DNA of 10,907 nt from assembly GCA_950063125.1 (NCBI GenBank), contig CATLZI010000053.1, positions 1 to 10,907 of the forward strand, given 5' to 3'. Source of the DNA: an uncultured Porticoccus sp. GTDB lineage: Bacteria; Pseudomonadota; Gammaproteobacteria; Pseudomonadales; Porticoccaceae. The translations under genes and the position numbers were made by a program. The notes beneath the pieces were generated by a model that had not been told where the DNA came from, did no database searches, and worked only from the letters and a program-made list of their open reading frames with translations. The stretch's first letter is position 1. Every line of letters begins with the position of its first letter. Of the stretch, positions 1 through 6,928 are shown piece after piece.

Positions 1-75
1 TTGATTCATGGGCATTTTCGGCGCTCGGGCGGTGCAGCTGGCGGGCTGGAACAGCTCGACGGCAAGGTCAGCCGG

Positions 76-828
76 TTAATTTTCCAGCGGCGTTCGTGCC
101 AGACACCAAACATCGACCCTGACCGCCCCCGCGCTCATCAGCAAATCACTCAGTTCCCCGACGGTGGTGCCTGTGGTCATCACATCATCCACCAGGCCAA
201 TGTACTTCCCGTTCACCGGTGCATTGAGCTGAAAGGCACCCCTGATGTTAGTCAGTCGCTCTTTGCGGGATTGCCCCTGCTGGTGTGGCGTGTGTCGGTG
301 GCGACTCAATAGCCGTTGACTAACCGGAATGGCAAGTCGTCTGCTCAAATAGCGGGACAGCCAGCCCGCCTGATTGAAGCCCCGTGTAAATTGCCGACGC
401 CAGTGCAATGGTACTGGTACAAGCAAGTCCGGCAACGAGGACCCAGCGCTGTTTTGAGGCGCCTCAATCGCGGCCACCAGTAGTTCGGCCAGTAATGTGC
501 CGCGGTTGAAGTGGCCCCGGTGTTTGAAACTATTGACCAGTCGATCCACCGGATACGCATAACGTAAAGGGGCAATGCAGTGATTAAAAGCGGGTGGCTT
601 AACCAGACATCGGCCGCAAATGGCCTGAGTGGTGAGGGGTAGGGCACACCGGGTGCAGGCTGGCCGATTAAACGGCAGGGCTGCCTGGCAGTCAGTGCAC
701 AGATCCTGTCTCCGCCCGGAAGCAATGCCACACAGCAGGCATTGCCCCGGTAGCAGCCCATAGCTGGCCCGGTGCAACAGTCGTGTCCATCGAACACGGT
801 CAAATACAGCTTTGACTGATGGGAACAT
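76..828 (-). CDS. comF: ComF family protein (amidophosphoribosyltransferase-like)
   Basis: A 250-residue protein with the ComF/GntX layout. The N-terminus has a probable zinc finger of four CxxC-type pairs (Cys30/33, 44/47, 58/61, 71/74). A type I phosphoribosyltransferase domain follows, with the PRPP-binding loop LVDDVMTTGTT near residues 212-222. Family members take part in DNA uptake in competent bacteria (ComFC) or use of extracellular DNA (GntX); the substrate is not known here. The length is normal for the family. The gene is divergent from bioB, an arrangement also seen in pseudomonads. The ATG start leaves only a weak Shine-Dalgarno (AGG of AGGTTAAC), and that AGG lies in the left arm of the BirA operator, so biotin status could also affect this gene. 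The family call is firm; the physiological role is inferred. Confidence 0.93.
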   Translation of the reverse strand: MFPSVKAVFDRVRWTRLLHRASYGLLPGQCLLCGIASGRRQDLCTDCQAALPFNRPACTRCALPLTTQAICGRCLVKPPAFNHCIAPLRYAYPVDRLVNSFKHRGHFNRGTLLAELLVAAIEAPQNSAGSSLPDLLVPVPLHWRRQFTRGFNQAGWLSRYLSRRLAIPVSQRLLSRHRHTPHQQGQSRKERLTNIRGAFQLNAPVNGKYIGLVDDVMTTGTTVGELSDLLMSAGAVRVDVWCLARTPLEN

Positions 829-831
829 CGC

Positions 832-863
832 TTGTTAACCTAAAATCCATTTATGGTTGACAG
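832..863. promoter_or_regulatory. BirA (biotin repressor) operator
   Basis: The left arm TTGTTAACC (832-840) and right arm GGTTGACAG (855-863) are separated by 14 nt. The arms are inverted copies with seven of nine positions matching. This fits the known BirA operator (TTGTAAACC, 14-16 nt spacer, GGTTTACAA), and the AACCTAAA at the left arm matches the E. coli bio operator as I recall it. The right arm contains the TTGACA -35 box of the bioB promoter, so bound biotinyl-AMP-BirA would block RNA polymerase when biotin is plentiful. The left arm ends 4 nt from the comF start codon. Confidence 0.88.
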
Positions 864-884
864 TGGTGTTGGCTCACCTATCAT
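857..884 (+). promoter_or_regulatory. sigma70-type promoter of bioB
   Basis: A perfect -35 box TTGACA (857-862) and a -10 box TATCAT (879-884) are separated by 16 nt. Transcription should start near 890, giving a short leader of about 30 nt before the bioB ATG. The -35 box lies inside the right arm of the BirA operator, which explains biotin-responsive repression. The -10 segment reads CTATCATAG and on the other strand gives TATGAT, which could serve comF, but no good -35 box is visible for that direction. Confidence 0.75.
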
Positions 885-919
885 AGCGAGCTGTCACTGC
901 ACTATATGAGAGATAGCCG

Positions 920-1978
920 ATGTCCGCCAGCCACACCACAGATATCCGCCATGACTGGAGCCGTAAGGAGGTCTTGGCGCTGTTCAATCAGCCCTTTAAT
1001 GACCTGATGTTTCAGGCGCAGGTGGTGCACCGTCAGCATTTCAATCCCAACGAAGTGCAACTCAGCACATTGCTCTCGATCAAAACCGGTGCCTGCCCGG
1101 AGGACTGTAAATATTGTCCGCAAAGTGCCCGCTACGATACGGGTCTCGAGAAGGAGAAACTGCTGGCTGTAGAGCAGGTGATCGAGGAGGCAAAAGCCGC
1201 CCGGGCGAGCGGGGCCACCCGTTTCTGTATGGGGGCTGCCTGGCGATCGCCAAAAGACAAGGATATGCCCGTGGTGGCCGAGATGGTTCGTCAGGTCAAG
1301 GCGCTCGGTCTGGAAACCTGCATGACCCTGGGTATGCTGGAGGCAGAGCAGGCCCGGCTACTGGCCGACGCAGGTCTGGATTATTACAACCACAACCTTG
1401 ATACGTCTCCGGAATATTACGGCGAAATCATCACCACGCGCACCTATGAGGATCGTCTGAACACTCTGGACAATGTGCGCCAGGCAGGCATGAAAGTCTG
1501 TGCAGGGGGCATCGTCGGTATGGGTGAGGGGGAAAAAGACCGGGCGGGACTGTTGATGCAGTTGGCCAATCTTTCCCATCATCCGGAGTCGGTGCCTATC
1601 AATATGCTGGTGAAAGTGGCGGGTACTCCTCTGGACAGTCAGGAGGACCTGGATCCCTTCGATTTTCTTCGCACGATTGCGGTAGCCCGTATCCTGATGC
1701 CCAAATCCCACGTGCGGCTGTCCGCTGGCCGCGAGGAGATGAATGACCAGATGCAGGCGCTCGCCTTTATGGCGGGTGCCAACTCCATTTTCTACTGCGA
1801 AAAGTTGCTCACCACCCCCAACCCCAAGGCCAACAGTGACATGCAGCTGCTCAGCCGTCTCGGTATCCAGCCTGAAACACACCGGGTTGAGCGGGACAGC
1901 CTCGAGGAAGAGCGGGCTTTGCAGCGGGCAATAGCCGAGGTGGAGACAGACCACCTGTTCTACAACGCCGTGAATTAG
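920..1978 (+). CDS. bioB: Biotin synthase
   Basis: Radical-SAM enzyme that inserts sulfur into dethiobiotin, the last step of biotin synthesis. It has 352 residues. The 4Fe-4S/SAM motif CPEDCKYC gives Cys59, Cys63 and Cys66. The auxiliary 2Fe-2S ligands are also present: Cys103 (RFCMGAAW), Cys134 (LETCMTLGM), Cys194 (VCAGG) and Arg266 (VRLSAGRE). Each lies six positions after its E. coli counterpart, so the enzyme looks complete and active. The ATG follows a weak GAGAG ribosome binding site. It is the first gene after the BirA-controlled promoter, with bioF 79 nt downstream and probably on the same transcript. The BioB N-terminus varies, so the start is likely but not proven. Confidence 0.98.
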   Translation: MSASHTTDIRHDWSRKEVLALFNQPFNDLMFQAQVVHRQHFNPNEVQLSTLLSIKTGACPEDCKYCPQSARYDTGLEKEKLLAVEQVIEEAKAARASGATRFCMGAAWRSPKDKDMPVVAEMVRQVKALGLETCMTLGMLEAEQARLLADAGLDYYNHNLDTSPEYYGEIITTRTYEDRLNTLDNVRQAGMKVCAGGIVGMGEGEKDRAGLLMQLANLSHHPESVPINMLVKVAGTPLDSQEDLDPFDFLRTIAVARILMPKSHVRLSAGREEMNDQMQALAFMAGANSIFYCEKLLTTPNPKANSDMQLLSRLGIQPETHRVERDSLEEERALQRAIAEVETDHLFYNAVN

Positions 1979-2057
1979 ACGCTCTCTACATCCGCAGTAT
2001 TTTTATCACAGATCATCGCCGGAGCAGTGGATTCGCTTACCCGGAGGGAAGGGTCAG

Positions 2058-3248
2058 ATGACATCATCCATGGACCAGGTGTTACAGGCGCGACTGGATC
2101 AGCGTCAGATTGACAACCTGTATCGCCGTCGACACCTGTTGCAGTCGGCTCAAAACAGTATTGTGCAGGTGGACGGCAAAACCTGCGTGGCCTTTTGCAG
2201 CAATGATTATCTGGGACTGGCCAGTCACCCGGCTGTGATCGACAGCATGCGACGCGGTGTCGAAACCTACGGGGTCGGCAGTGGTGCCTCGCATCTGGTT
2301 TACGGCCACTCCCAGGAGCATCATGCCCTGGAGGAAGAACTGGCTGCGTTTACCGGCCGGCCCCGGGCGCTGTTGTTTTCCACCGGCTACATGGCCAATC
2401 TGGGTGCTATCCGGGCTTTGGTAGACAAGGGCGATCACGTCTACCAGGATCGCCTTAACCACGCGTCCCTGCTGGATGGCGGATTGGCCAGCAATGCCCC
2501 CTGTCAGCGCTATCGACATGCCGATGTCGGCGACCTCACCCGGCGACTTTGCAAGGCAGAACAGGGCCGAAAACTGGTGGTTACCGATGGTGTGTTCAGC
2601 ATGGATGGGGATCTGGCGCCGCTGCCAGCGTTGGCCCGGGCCTGCGCCGAACAGGGTGGCTGGCTGATGGTGGATGATGCTCACGGTTTTGGTGTGCTGG
2701 GAAAAAACGGCGGTGGTCTGGCAGAGTATTATGGGCTTGATGTCACCGATGTGCCGGTGCTGATAGGAACGCTGGGCAAAGCGTTTGGTACCTTCGGTGC
2801 TTTTGTGGCCGGTTCCGATGCCCTGATCGAAACCCTGATCCAGTATGCCCGCACCTACATTTATACCCCCGCATTGCCTCCCTCCGTGGCAGCGGCCACT
2901 CGCATCAGTCTGAAAATACTGCGCCGGGAAACCTGGCGCCGGGAAAGACTGATCAGCCTGATCGAACGGTTCAGGGCGGGGATCGGCGAACTCGGGCTGG
3001 AGTTGTTGAATTCACCGACGCCCATCCAACCGGTCATGTTGCATGATGACGCGCTCTGTTACCGGGTGGGCGAGGGGCTGCGTGCCAGGGGTTTTCTGGT
3101 GGGTGCGATCCGTTCTCCCACTGTTCCTGTGGGCAGTGCAAGATTGCGCATAACCCTCTGTGCCGAGCACACCGACGATCAGGTGGATGCGCTGGTTGAG
3201 GCGATTGGTAAGACTGTGGCGGAAGTCGGGGAAATTCACAGGGAATAG
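2058..3248 (+). CDS. bioF: 8-amino-7-oxononanoate synthase
   Basis: PLP-dependent alpha-oxoamine synthase that condenses pimeloyl-ACP (or pimeloyl-CoA) with L-alanine to give 8-amino-7-oxononanoate, the first step of biotin ring assembly. The 396 residues match the family length. Visible motifs are SNDYLGLA (48-55), [11 protein letters not shown] (74-84), the PLP-contacting VDDAHGFG with Asp206 and His209, and the PLP-Schiff-base lysine Lys241 in [13 protein letters not shown]. The ATG at 2058 has a strong purine-rich ribosome binding site (GGAGGGAAGGG); a second in-frame ATG four codons in is less well placed. In many pseudomonads bioH and bioC follow bioF, but here the next gene is bioD. 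Confidence 0.98.
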   Translation: MTSSMDQVLQARLDQRQIDNLYRRRHLLQSAQNSIVQVDGKTCVAFCSNDYLGLASHPAVIDSMRRGVETYGVGSGASHLVYGHSQEHHALEEELAAFTGRPRALLFSTGYMANLGAIRALVDKGDHVYQDRLNHASLLDGGLASNAPCQRYRHADVGDLTRRLCKAEQGRKLVVTDGVFSMDGDLAPLPALARACAEQGGWLMVDDAHGFGVLGKNGGGLAEYYGLDVTDVPVLIGTLGKAFGTFGAFVAGSDALIETLIQYARTYIYTPALPPSVAAATRISLKILRRETWRRERLISLIERFRAGIGELGLELLNSPTPIQPVMLHDDALCYRVGEGLRARGFLVGAIRSPTVPVGSARLRITLCAEHTDDQVDALVEAIGKTVAEVGEIHRE

Positions 3249-3340
3249 GTTGTGTTTTCTCGCAGCCTGTAAAAATGTCTGGGAAGTGCAAGTTCAATGG
3301 CGGGCAACCCGGGAGATCGTTTAGGTTGGTACAACGTGCA

Positions 3341-4051
3341 ATGGTTAAACGATTTTTTGTGACAGGCACCAATACCGGTGTTGGCAAAACCCTGATCAGT
3401 ACCGCGTTGCTGGCTACGGCCCGCGACAGCGGATTGACTACTGTCGGGTTGAAACCGGTGGCTGCCGGGTGTGAGGTCACAGATGAGGGGCTCCGCAATG
3501 CCGATGCCCTTTCGTTGCTGGCCCAGTCGAGTCTGCCGTTGTCCTATGAAGAGGTAAACCCGGTGGCACTGGCGCCTGCGATTGCACCGCACATTGCCGC
3601 TGCAGAAGCCGGTCGTCGGCTGAGTGCCGAGCGGCTGGCGGGGTTCTGCCGGGGCATTATGCTGCAACCGGTGGACCTTTTGCTGATTGAGGGTGCGGGT
3701 GGTTGGCGAGTGCCCCTGAACGAGCGGGAAACGTTCGCTGACCTGGCCAAAACTCTGCAGTTGCCGGTGATTCTGGTGGTGGCGATGGAGCTGGGCTGTA
3801 TCAATCACGCATTGCTTTCGGCTGAGGCGATCCAGCGTGACGGGCTGAAGATGGCAGGTTGGGTCGCCAACCAGGTTTGTCCTGAGCAAATGGGCCGCTA
3901 CCATGAGACCCTAGCGAGCTTGCAAGCGCGATTGCCATGCCCCATGATCGGTGCAGTACCATGGTTGTCGAACCCGACCCCGGAACAGGCAAAGCCATTC
4001 CTGAAACCGGAGTTTTTGACGGCAAAAAACCAATTAACCAGTGGTGAATAA
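3341..4051 (+). CDS. bioD: Dethiobiotin synthetase
   Basis: ATP-dependent enzyme that closes the ureido ring of 7,8-diaminononanoate with CO2 to make dethiobiotin, the substrate of BioB. From this start it has 236 residues. It begins with the P-loop GTNTGVGKT (9-17), then the substrate lysine Lys38 in GLKPVAAG, the metal-binding Asp55 in RNADAL, and EGAGG (117-121). The frame stays open back to an ATG at 3275, which would add 22 residues. I chose 3341 because BioD proteins normally begin a few residues before FFVTGT, and neither start has a strong ribosome binding site. bioA is not in the window. The gene stops 3 nt before the next one, so the two are probably co-translated. Confidence 0.96.
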   Translation: MVKRFFVTGTNTGVGKTLISTALLATARDSGLTTVGLKPVAAGCEVTDEGLRNADALSLLAQSSLPLSYEEVNPVALAPAIAPHIAAAEAGRRLSAERLAGFCRGIMLQPVDLLLIEGAGGWRVPLNERETFADLAKTLQLPVILVVAMELGCINHALLSAEAIQRDGLKMAGWVANQVCPEQMGRYHETLASLQARLPCPMIGAVPWLSNPTPEQAKPFLKPEFLTAKNQLTSGE

Positions 4052-4054
4052 TTT

Positions 4055-4243
4055 ATGGGCATGAGAAGCGAAGAAGAGTATTCAGAGGAAGATCTGGAGC
4101 GAATCCGCCAGGTGGTCAACTCGGGCATCCATTCTGTGGAACGAAAACCGTTTCGCTTCAGCCTGTTGTTCCTGTGGTGGATTGTGGTGGCGGCCATGGG
4201 TGGCGTCGCCTGGTTTTTCGCTAGAATGATCGGTGCGGTTTAA
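4055..4243 (+). CDS. Small single-pass membrane protein, DUF3094-like
   Basis: A 62-residue protein with an acidic, charged N-terminal half (residues 1-30), a short conserved-looking HSVERKPFR segment (26-34), and one hydrophobic helix at about 35-57, followed by a short tail. The HxVERKPFRP-like stretch before a single helix resembles DUF3094, a short gammaproteobacterial family of unknown function; this match is from memory. By the positive-inside rule the N-terminus is probably cytoplasmic. The gene starts 3 nt after bioD and is likely cotranscribed with it. An alternative ATG lies two codons in. Its stop codon overlaps that of the convergent EVE gene. No role in biotin synthesis is established. 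Confidence 0.82.
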   Translation: MGMRSEEEYSEEDLERIRQVVNSGIHSVERKPFRFSLLFLWWIVVAAMGGVAWFFARMIGAV

Positions 4244-4698
4244 TCGGCCAGACACAAAATTGCCTGCCATTCCTTGTCCGTGACAGGGACGATGGATAAT
4301 CTCCCCTGTCTGAACAGCACCATGTCCTGCAGGGTCCTCTGTTGTTTCAACTCCGACAGTGGTATCAACCGCGCGAATTTTCTGGCCAGTTTTACATCCA
4401 CACAGAACCAGCGCGGTTTGTCGGCCGTGCTGGCCGGGTCATAGCCGTCGCTCGCCGCATCAAACTGGTCGGGGTCAGGATAACCTGCGCTGGTGATGAC
4501 CATGATCCCTGCAATTCCCACAGCCTTGCAGCTCGAATGATAGAACAGCGCCCGGTCTCCCGGTTTGACCCGGTCGCGTAGATGATTCCGTGCCTGATAG
4601 TTGCGAATGCCATCCCACCGGCATTGCTGGTCCGGTTCGGCAGCCAGATGATCGATGCTGAAAACGTCGGGTTCGGATTTGAACAGCCAGCAGGCCAT
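4240..4698 (-). CDS. EVE domain-containing protein (thymocyte nuclear protein 1-like)
   Basis: A 152-residue single-domain protein covering the whole EVE fold. Family signatures are WLFKSEPDVFSIDHL (4-18), WDGIRNYQARNHLRD (28-42), KPGDRALFYHSSCK (45-58), GYPDP (72-76), KPRWFCVDVK (94-103) and LFRQGRLSIVPVT (128-140). EVE domains are PUA-like and thought to bind modified bases in DNA or RNA; some are fused to or sit near restriction and defence genes. Nothing around this copy suggests a defence setting, so a housekeeping RNA-related role is equally possible. It is convergent with the small membrane protein gene. The ATG follows an AGGGA-type ribosome binding site. Confidence 0.93.
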   Translation of the reverse strand: MACWLFKSEPDVFSIDHLAAEPDQQCRWDGIRNYQARNHLRDRVKPGDRALFYHSSCKAVGIAGIMVITSAGYPDPDQFDAASDGYDPASTADKPRWFCVDVKLARKFARLIPLSELKQQRTLQDMVLFRQGRLSIVPVTDKEWQAILCLAD

Positions 4699-4807
4699 GA
4701 TGGCATCCCTGGATAATCAGTCGAGGAAAATCAATCAAGGTGTCCGGGGGTGCCGGGCCGCCTCAACAGCAGCCCGGTTTGTTTGTCCCGGAAAGTAAAA
4801 AGGCCGA

Positions 4808-5821
4808 TCAGACGTCTTTGACCCGGACCATCAGTTTGCCGGTATTTTCACCGGTATACAGTTTCTTGACGGCCTGCAGGGCGGTTTCCAGACCCTCGGA
4901 CACATCCAGGCGAGCCTTGAGTCTGCCTTCCTTCATCCAGCCAATCAGTGCCTCGGTCGCTTCCGGGTAGCGATCCATGTAGTCCAGGATGATGAAGCCC
5001 TGAATCTTCAGGCGATGCATCAGAATCAGGTCATAGTTGTAAGGGCCGGGTACCGATTCAGTGGCATTGTACTGGGAGATCAGGCCGCAGGTGGGGATAC
5101 GGCCATGCAGGTTCATCTGCTTGAGACATTCGTCGAGGATCTTGCCACCGACGTTGTCAAAATAGACGTCGATGCCGTTTGGGCAAGTCTTGGCGAGCGC
5201 CTCTGCGACATTTTCGGTTTTGTAGTTAATGGCCGCATCAAAGCCGAGCTCTCGGGTAATCCACTGACATTTCTCATCTGAGCCGGTCAGTCCAACCACA
5301 TGGCATCCCTTGATCTTGGCGATCTGACCAACGAGGCATCCGACAGCGCCTGCCGCCGTGGAGACGACCACGGTTTCACCGGGTTGTGGGTCGCCGATCT
5401 CCAGCAGACAGAAATAGGCGGTGGGGCCAACCAGCGCCAGTGTGCCAAAAGCATCAATGACTGGCACATCGCCAACTTCGCCCAGCAGGCCAACGGTGGC
5501 TGGTGAGCCGATCTGGTAATCCGCCCAGCTGCCGATGCCGCTGACAATATCGCCGGCCTTGAACTCGGGGGTATTACTTTTGATGACGGTGCCGCAGACC
5601 ACGCCGCGCATCGGGGCGTTGATCGCCACCGGTTCCATATACTGCTCCATGTCGCTCATCCAGATCCGATTGGTGGGATCCAGTGACAGGTAGTTGAGAC
5701 GAAACAGGCACTCGCCCTCACCGGGCTCCGGAATGGCTTCCTGCTCAAGGCTCAATACATCATCGGTAATCTCTCCGACAGGACGCTTGCGCAAACGCCA
5801 TACTCGATTGGTGTCTGACAT
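4808..5821 (-). CDS. NADPH-dependent zinc-independent MDR oxidoreductase (CurA/LTB4DH-like)
   Basis: A 337-residue medium-chain reductase of the prostaglandin reductase/LTB4 12-hydroxydehydrogenase group, which reduces the C=C bond of alpha,beta-unsaturated aldehydes and ketones with NADPH. Features are LSLDPTNR (46-53), GPTAYFCLLEIG (132-143), the cofactor-binding AAGAVGCLVGQIAK (156-169) and DVYFDNVGG (218-226). The catalytic zinc ligands of alcohol dehydrogenases are absent, as is normal for this group. The frame stays open eight codons further upstream, but I chose the internal ATG because AAGGAG lies 9-10 nt before it. The gene stands alone, with about 100 nt on each side. A detoxifying role is inferred from the family; the physiological substrate is unknown. 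Confidence 0.93.
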   Translation of the reverse strand: MSDTNRVWRLRKRPVGEITDDVLSLEQEAIPEPGEGECLFRLNYLSLDPTNRIWMSDMEQYMEPVAINAPMRGVVCGTVIKSNTPEFKAGDIVSGIGSWADYQIGSPATVGLLGEVGDVPVIDAFGTLALVGPTAYFCLLEIGDPQPGETVVVSTAAGAVGCLVGQIAKIKGCHVVGLTGSDEKCQWITRELGFDAAINYKTENVAEALAKTCPNGIDVYFDNVGGKILDECLKQMNLHGRIPTCGLISQYNATESVPGPYNYDLILMHRLKIQGFIILDYMDRYPEATEALIGWMKEGRLKARLDVSEGLETALQAVKKLYTGENTGKLMVRVKDV

Positions 5822-5920
5822 GGTGTTGTTCTCCTTATTTGTCATCGTGAAGTGGATCGGCTCTGCGTTTCTTGCTATGGATTTTTAGGCCCGGCCTGCT
5901 GGTTGTAGGCAGCCCCAAGG

Positions 5921-6412
5921 TTAGCTGATAAAAAAAACATCGTACTTGACGTATCCTTCGGGTCCAAACTGGATTTCCGTCATCTTGTTAATGCACTGAA
6001 TATCGTTGAGCCAGGCGTATTTCTCCGCCGAGGTCTGAAAGGTGGGCGCGGCGATAAAGTAGGGGATATCCTTATCAGTCAGCAACTCGCCATTGCTGAG
6101 CCGCTCTGCACTCTCGGAGGAGTTTTTGATAATACCGTTGTAGCTCATATAAATATGGGCACCATCATCTGTTTCGATCAGTCCCCTCACATCCAGCCGG
6201 AAAGTACCACTTGGCATAATGCGCAGCCAGTCGGCACCGGGCGCAATGAACTGGCCATTGATGTCAGGGCCCCTGACCCAGCCGCCGGGACGCACATTGA
6301 CAACCATCAGTCCCGTATCAATCGATACGGGCGGATCGAGCGGTGCCAGATAGGTCATGATGTATTGGGTGGTCAGGTGGGTACTGGGTTGCGGATTGTC
6401 GTGCAGGGCCAT
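5921..6412 (-). CDS. DUF3237 domain-containing protein
   Basis: A 163-residue protein matching the small beta-barrel-like DUF3237 family (UPF0311) along its length. Recognisable stretches are VRGPDINGQFIAPGADWLRI (46-65), FRLDVRGLIETDDGAHIYMSYNG (71-93), YFIAAPTFQTSAEKYAWLND (118-137) and YVKYDVFFIS at the C-terminus. The function of the family is unknown. There is no signal peptide, so it is presumably cytoplasmic. I chose the ATG at 6412, behind a purine-rich AGAGAGAG; a GTG 15 codons upstream has no ribosome binding site and adds residues not expected for the family. It points the same way as the reductase but is about 100 nt away, so co-transcription is uncertain. Confidence 0.88.
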   Translation of the reverse strand: MALHDNPQPSTHLTTQYIMTYLAPLDPPVSIDTGLMVVNVRPGGWVRGPDINGQFIAPGADWLRIMPSGTFRLDVRGLIETDDGAHIYMSYNGIIKNSSESAERLSNGELLTDKDIPYFIAAPTFQTSAEKYAWLNDIQCINKMTEIQFGPEGYVKYDVFFIS

Positions 6413-6470
6413 CAGTAAACTCTCTCTCTGACAATGCAGTTTATTGGTATCGGTCACCGCCGTGATGTTG

Positions 6471-6632
6471 CTTCAGGCCACTTTTTCTGTCGATAGGCGG
6501 CCGAAGTTAACGCACGGATAACCATTCAATGCTTTCGCGGGACGGTGCCTGAGCATTCAGCATCCTAGCGGTTTTTGAATGCTTAGTACAGTAAGTCGCC
6601 GTGCTGGTTGAGCAGTGCTCTGGACCGGCGAC
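6471..6632. repeat. Intergenic region with three inverted repeats
   Basis: The 248 nt between the 62-codon gene and the DUF3237 gene hold no convincing coding sequence. Three hairpins can be drawn. The first pairs CTTCAGGCC with GGCCGAAG (6471-6479/6499-6506; one bulged A, 19-nt loop). The second pairs CTGAGCATTCA with TGAATGCTTAG (6549-6559/6576-6586; ten Watson-Crick pairs and one G-U as + strand RNA, 16-nt loop). The third pairs GTCGCCG with CGGCGAC (6595-6601/6626-6632), enclosing a smaller GAGC/GCTC stem. None has a following T run, so they are not textbook terminators. They may end the upstream operon in a factor-dependent way, control the DUF3237 gene, or be remnants of a repeat. Confidence 0.5.
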
Positions 6633-6660
6633 AGAGGCGTGCCTAGAGAAAGAGATGGGC

Positions 6661-6849
6661 CTAGAAAAAATCGAGATCACTGTTCAAGACAATTTGTTCC
6701 AGACAAATAGTCTGGTCGTCAGTCTCCGGGTGATCTGTCTGCCACTGGCGGGGGATAGGTGTGTAGTGAATCACTTCCGGTGATGCAGTGTGTTTGGGAA
6801 TCGCCGGTTTTGGCAATATTCTGATAGGTTCTCTGTGGTTCAGGTTCAT
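6661..6849 (-). CDS. Small hypothetical protein (62 aa)
   Basis: I do not recognise this 62-residue product. It begins MNLNHREPIRIL, is rich in proline, histidine and threonine, has no membrane segment or signal peptide, and ends in the acidic/aromatic tail SDLDFF. The coding call rests mainly on the start: AAGGAGG lies 5 nt before the ATG, the best ribosome binding site in the window. The frame is open further upstream, to 7005, but that extension would overlap the metalloprotease gene and is unlikely. It sits 79 nt after the M48 gene on the same strand, so it may be the last gene of that operon. It looks less GC-rich than its neighbours. An opposite-strand frame here lacks a ribosome binding site. 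Confidence 0.6.
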   Translation of the reverse strand: MNLNHREPIRILPKPAIPKHTASPEVIHYTPIPRQWQTDHPETDDQTICLEQIVLNSDLDFF

Positions 6850-6928
6850 GGCTACCTCCTTGATGACCAGTCCAGTGTGACGGCTCAGCATGAAAGTGTG
6901 ATGGCAGTAACATGACAACGAGCCAGTT

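Noticed and set aside
1..15. Possible start (MPMNQ) of a leftward gene cut off by the left edge
   Set aside because: Only five codons are visible and there is no clear ribosome binding site, so it cannot be supported.
1..312. Open frame of 103 codons on the + strand at the left edge
   Set aside because: Most of it lies antisense to comF, whose family motifs are clear. Its composition is that of a shadow frame and it matches no family I know.
1358..1954. 198-codon frame on the - strand inside bioB
   Set aside because: Entirely antisense to bioB, which has all its iron-sulfur ligands; a shadow of a GC-rich gene.
2922..2946. Direct repeat CGCCGGGAAA about 16 nt apart in bioF
   Set aside because: It encodes two Arg-Arg-Glu/Arg stretches in a normal BioF helix; no sign of a mobile or regulatory repeat.
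4753..4777. Inverted repeat CCGGGC/GCCCGG followed by TTTGTTTGT, terminator-like on the + strand
   Set aside because: The stem is only 6 bp with a 13-nt loop and the T tract is interrupted. No + strand gene ends nearby except the bio block about 500 nt away.
6601..6783. 60-codon frame on the + strand opposite the small 62-codon gene
   Set aside because: It starts with GTG without a ribosome binding site, whereas the opposite strand has a near-perfect one.
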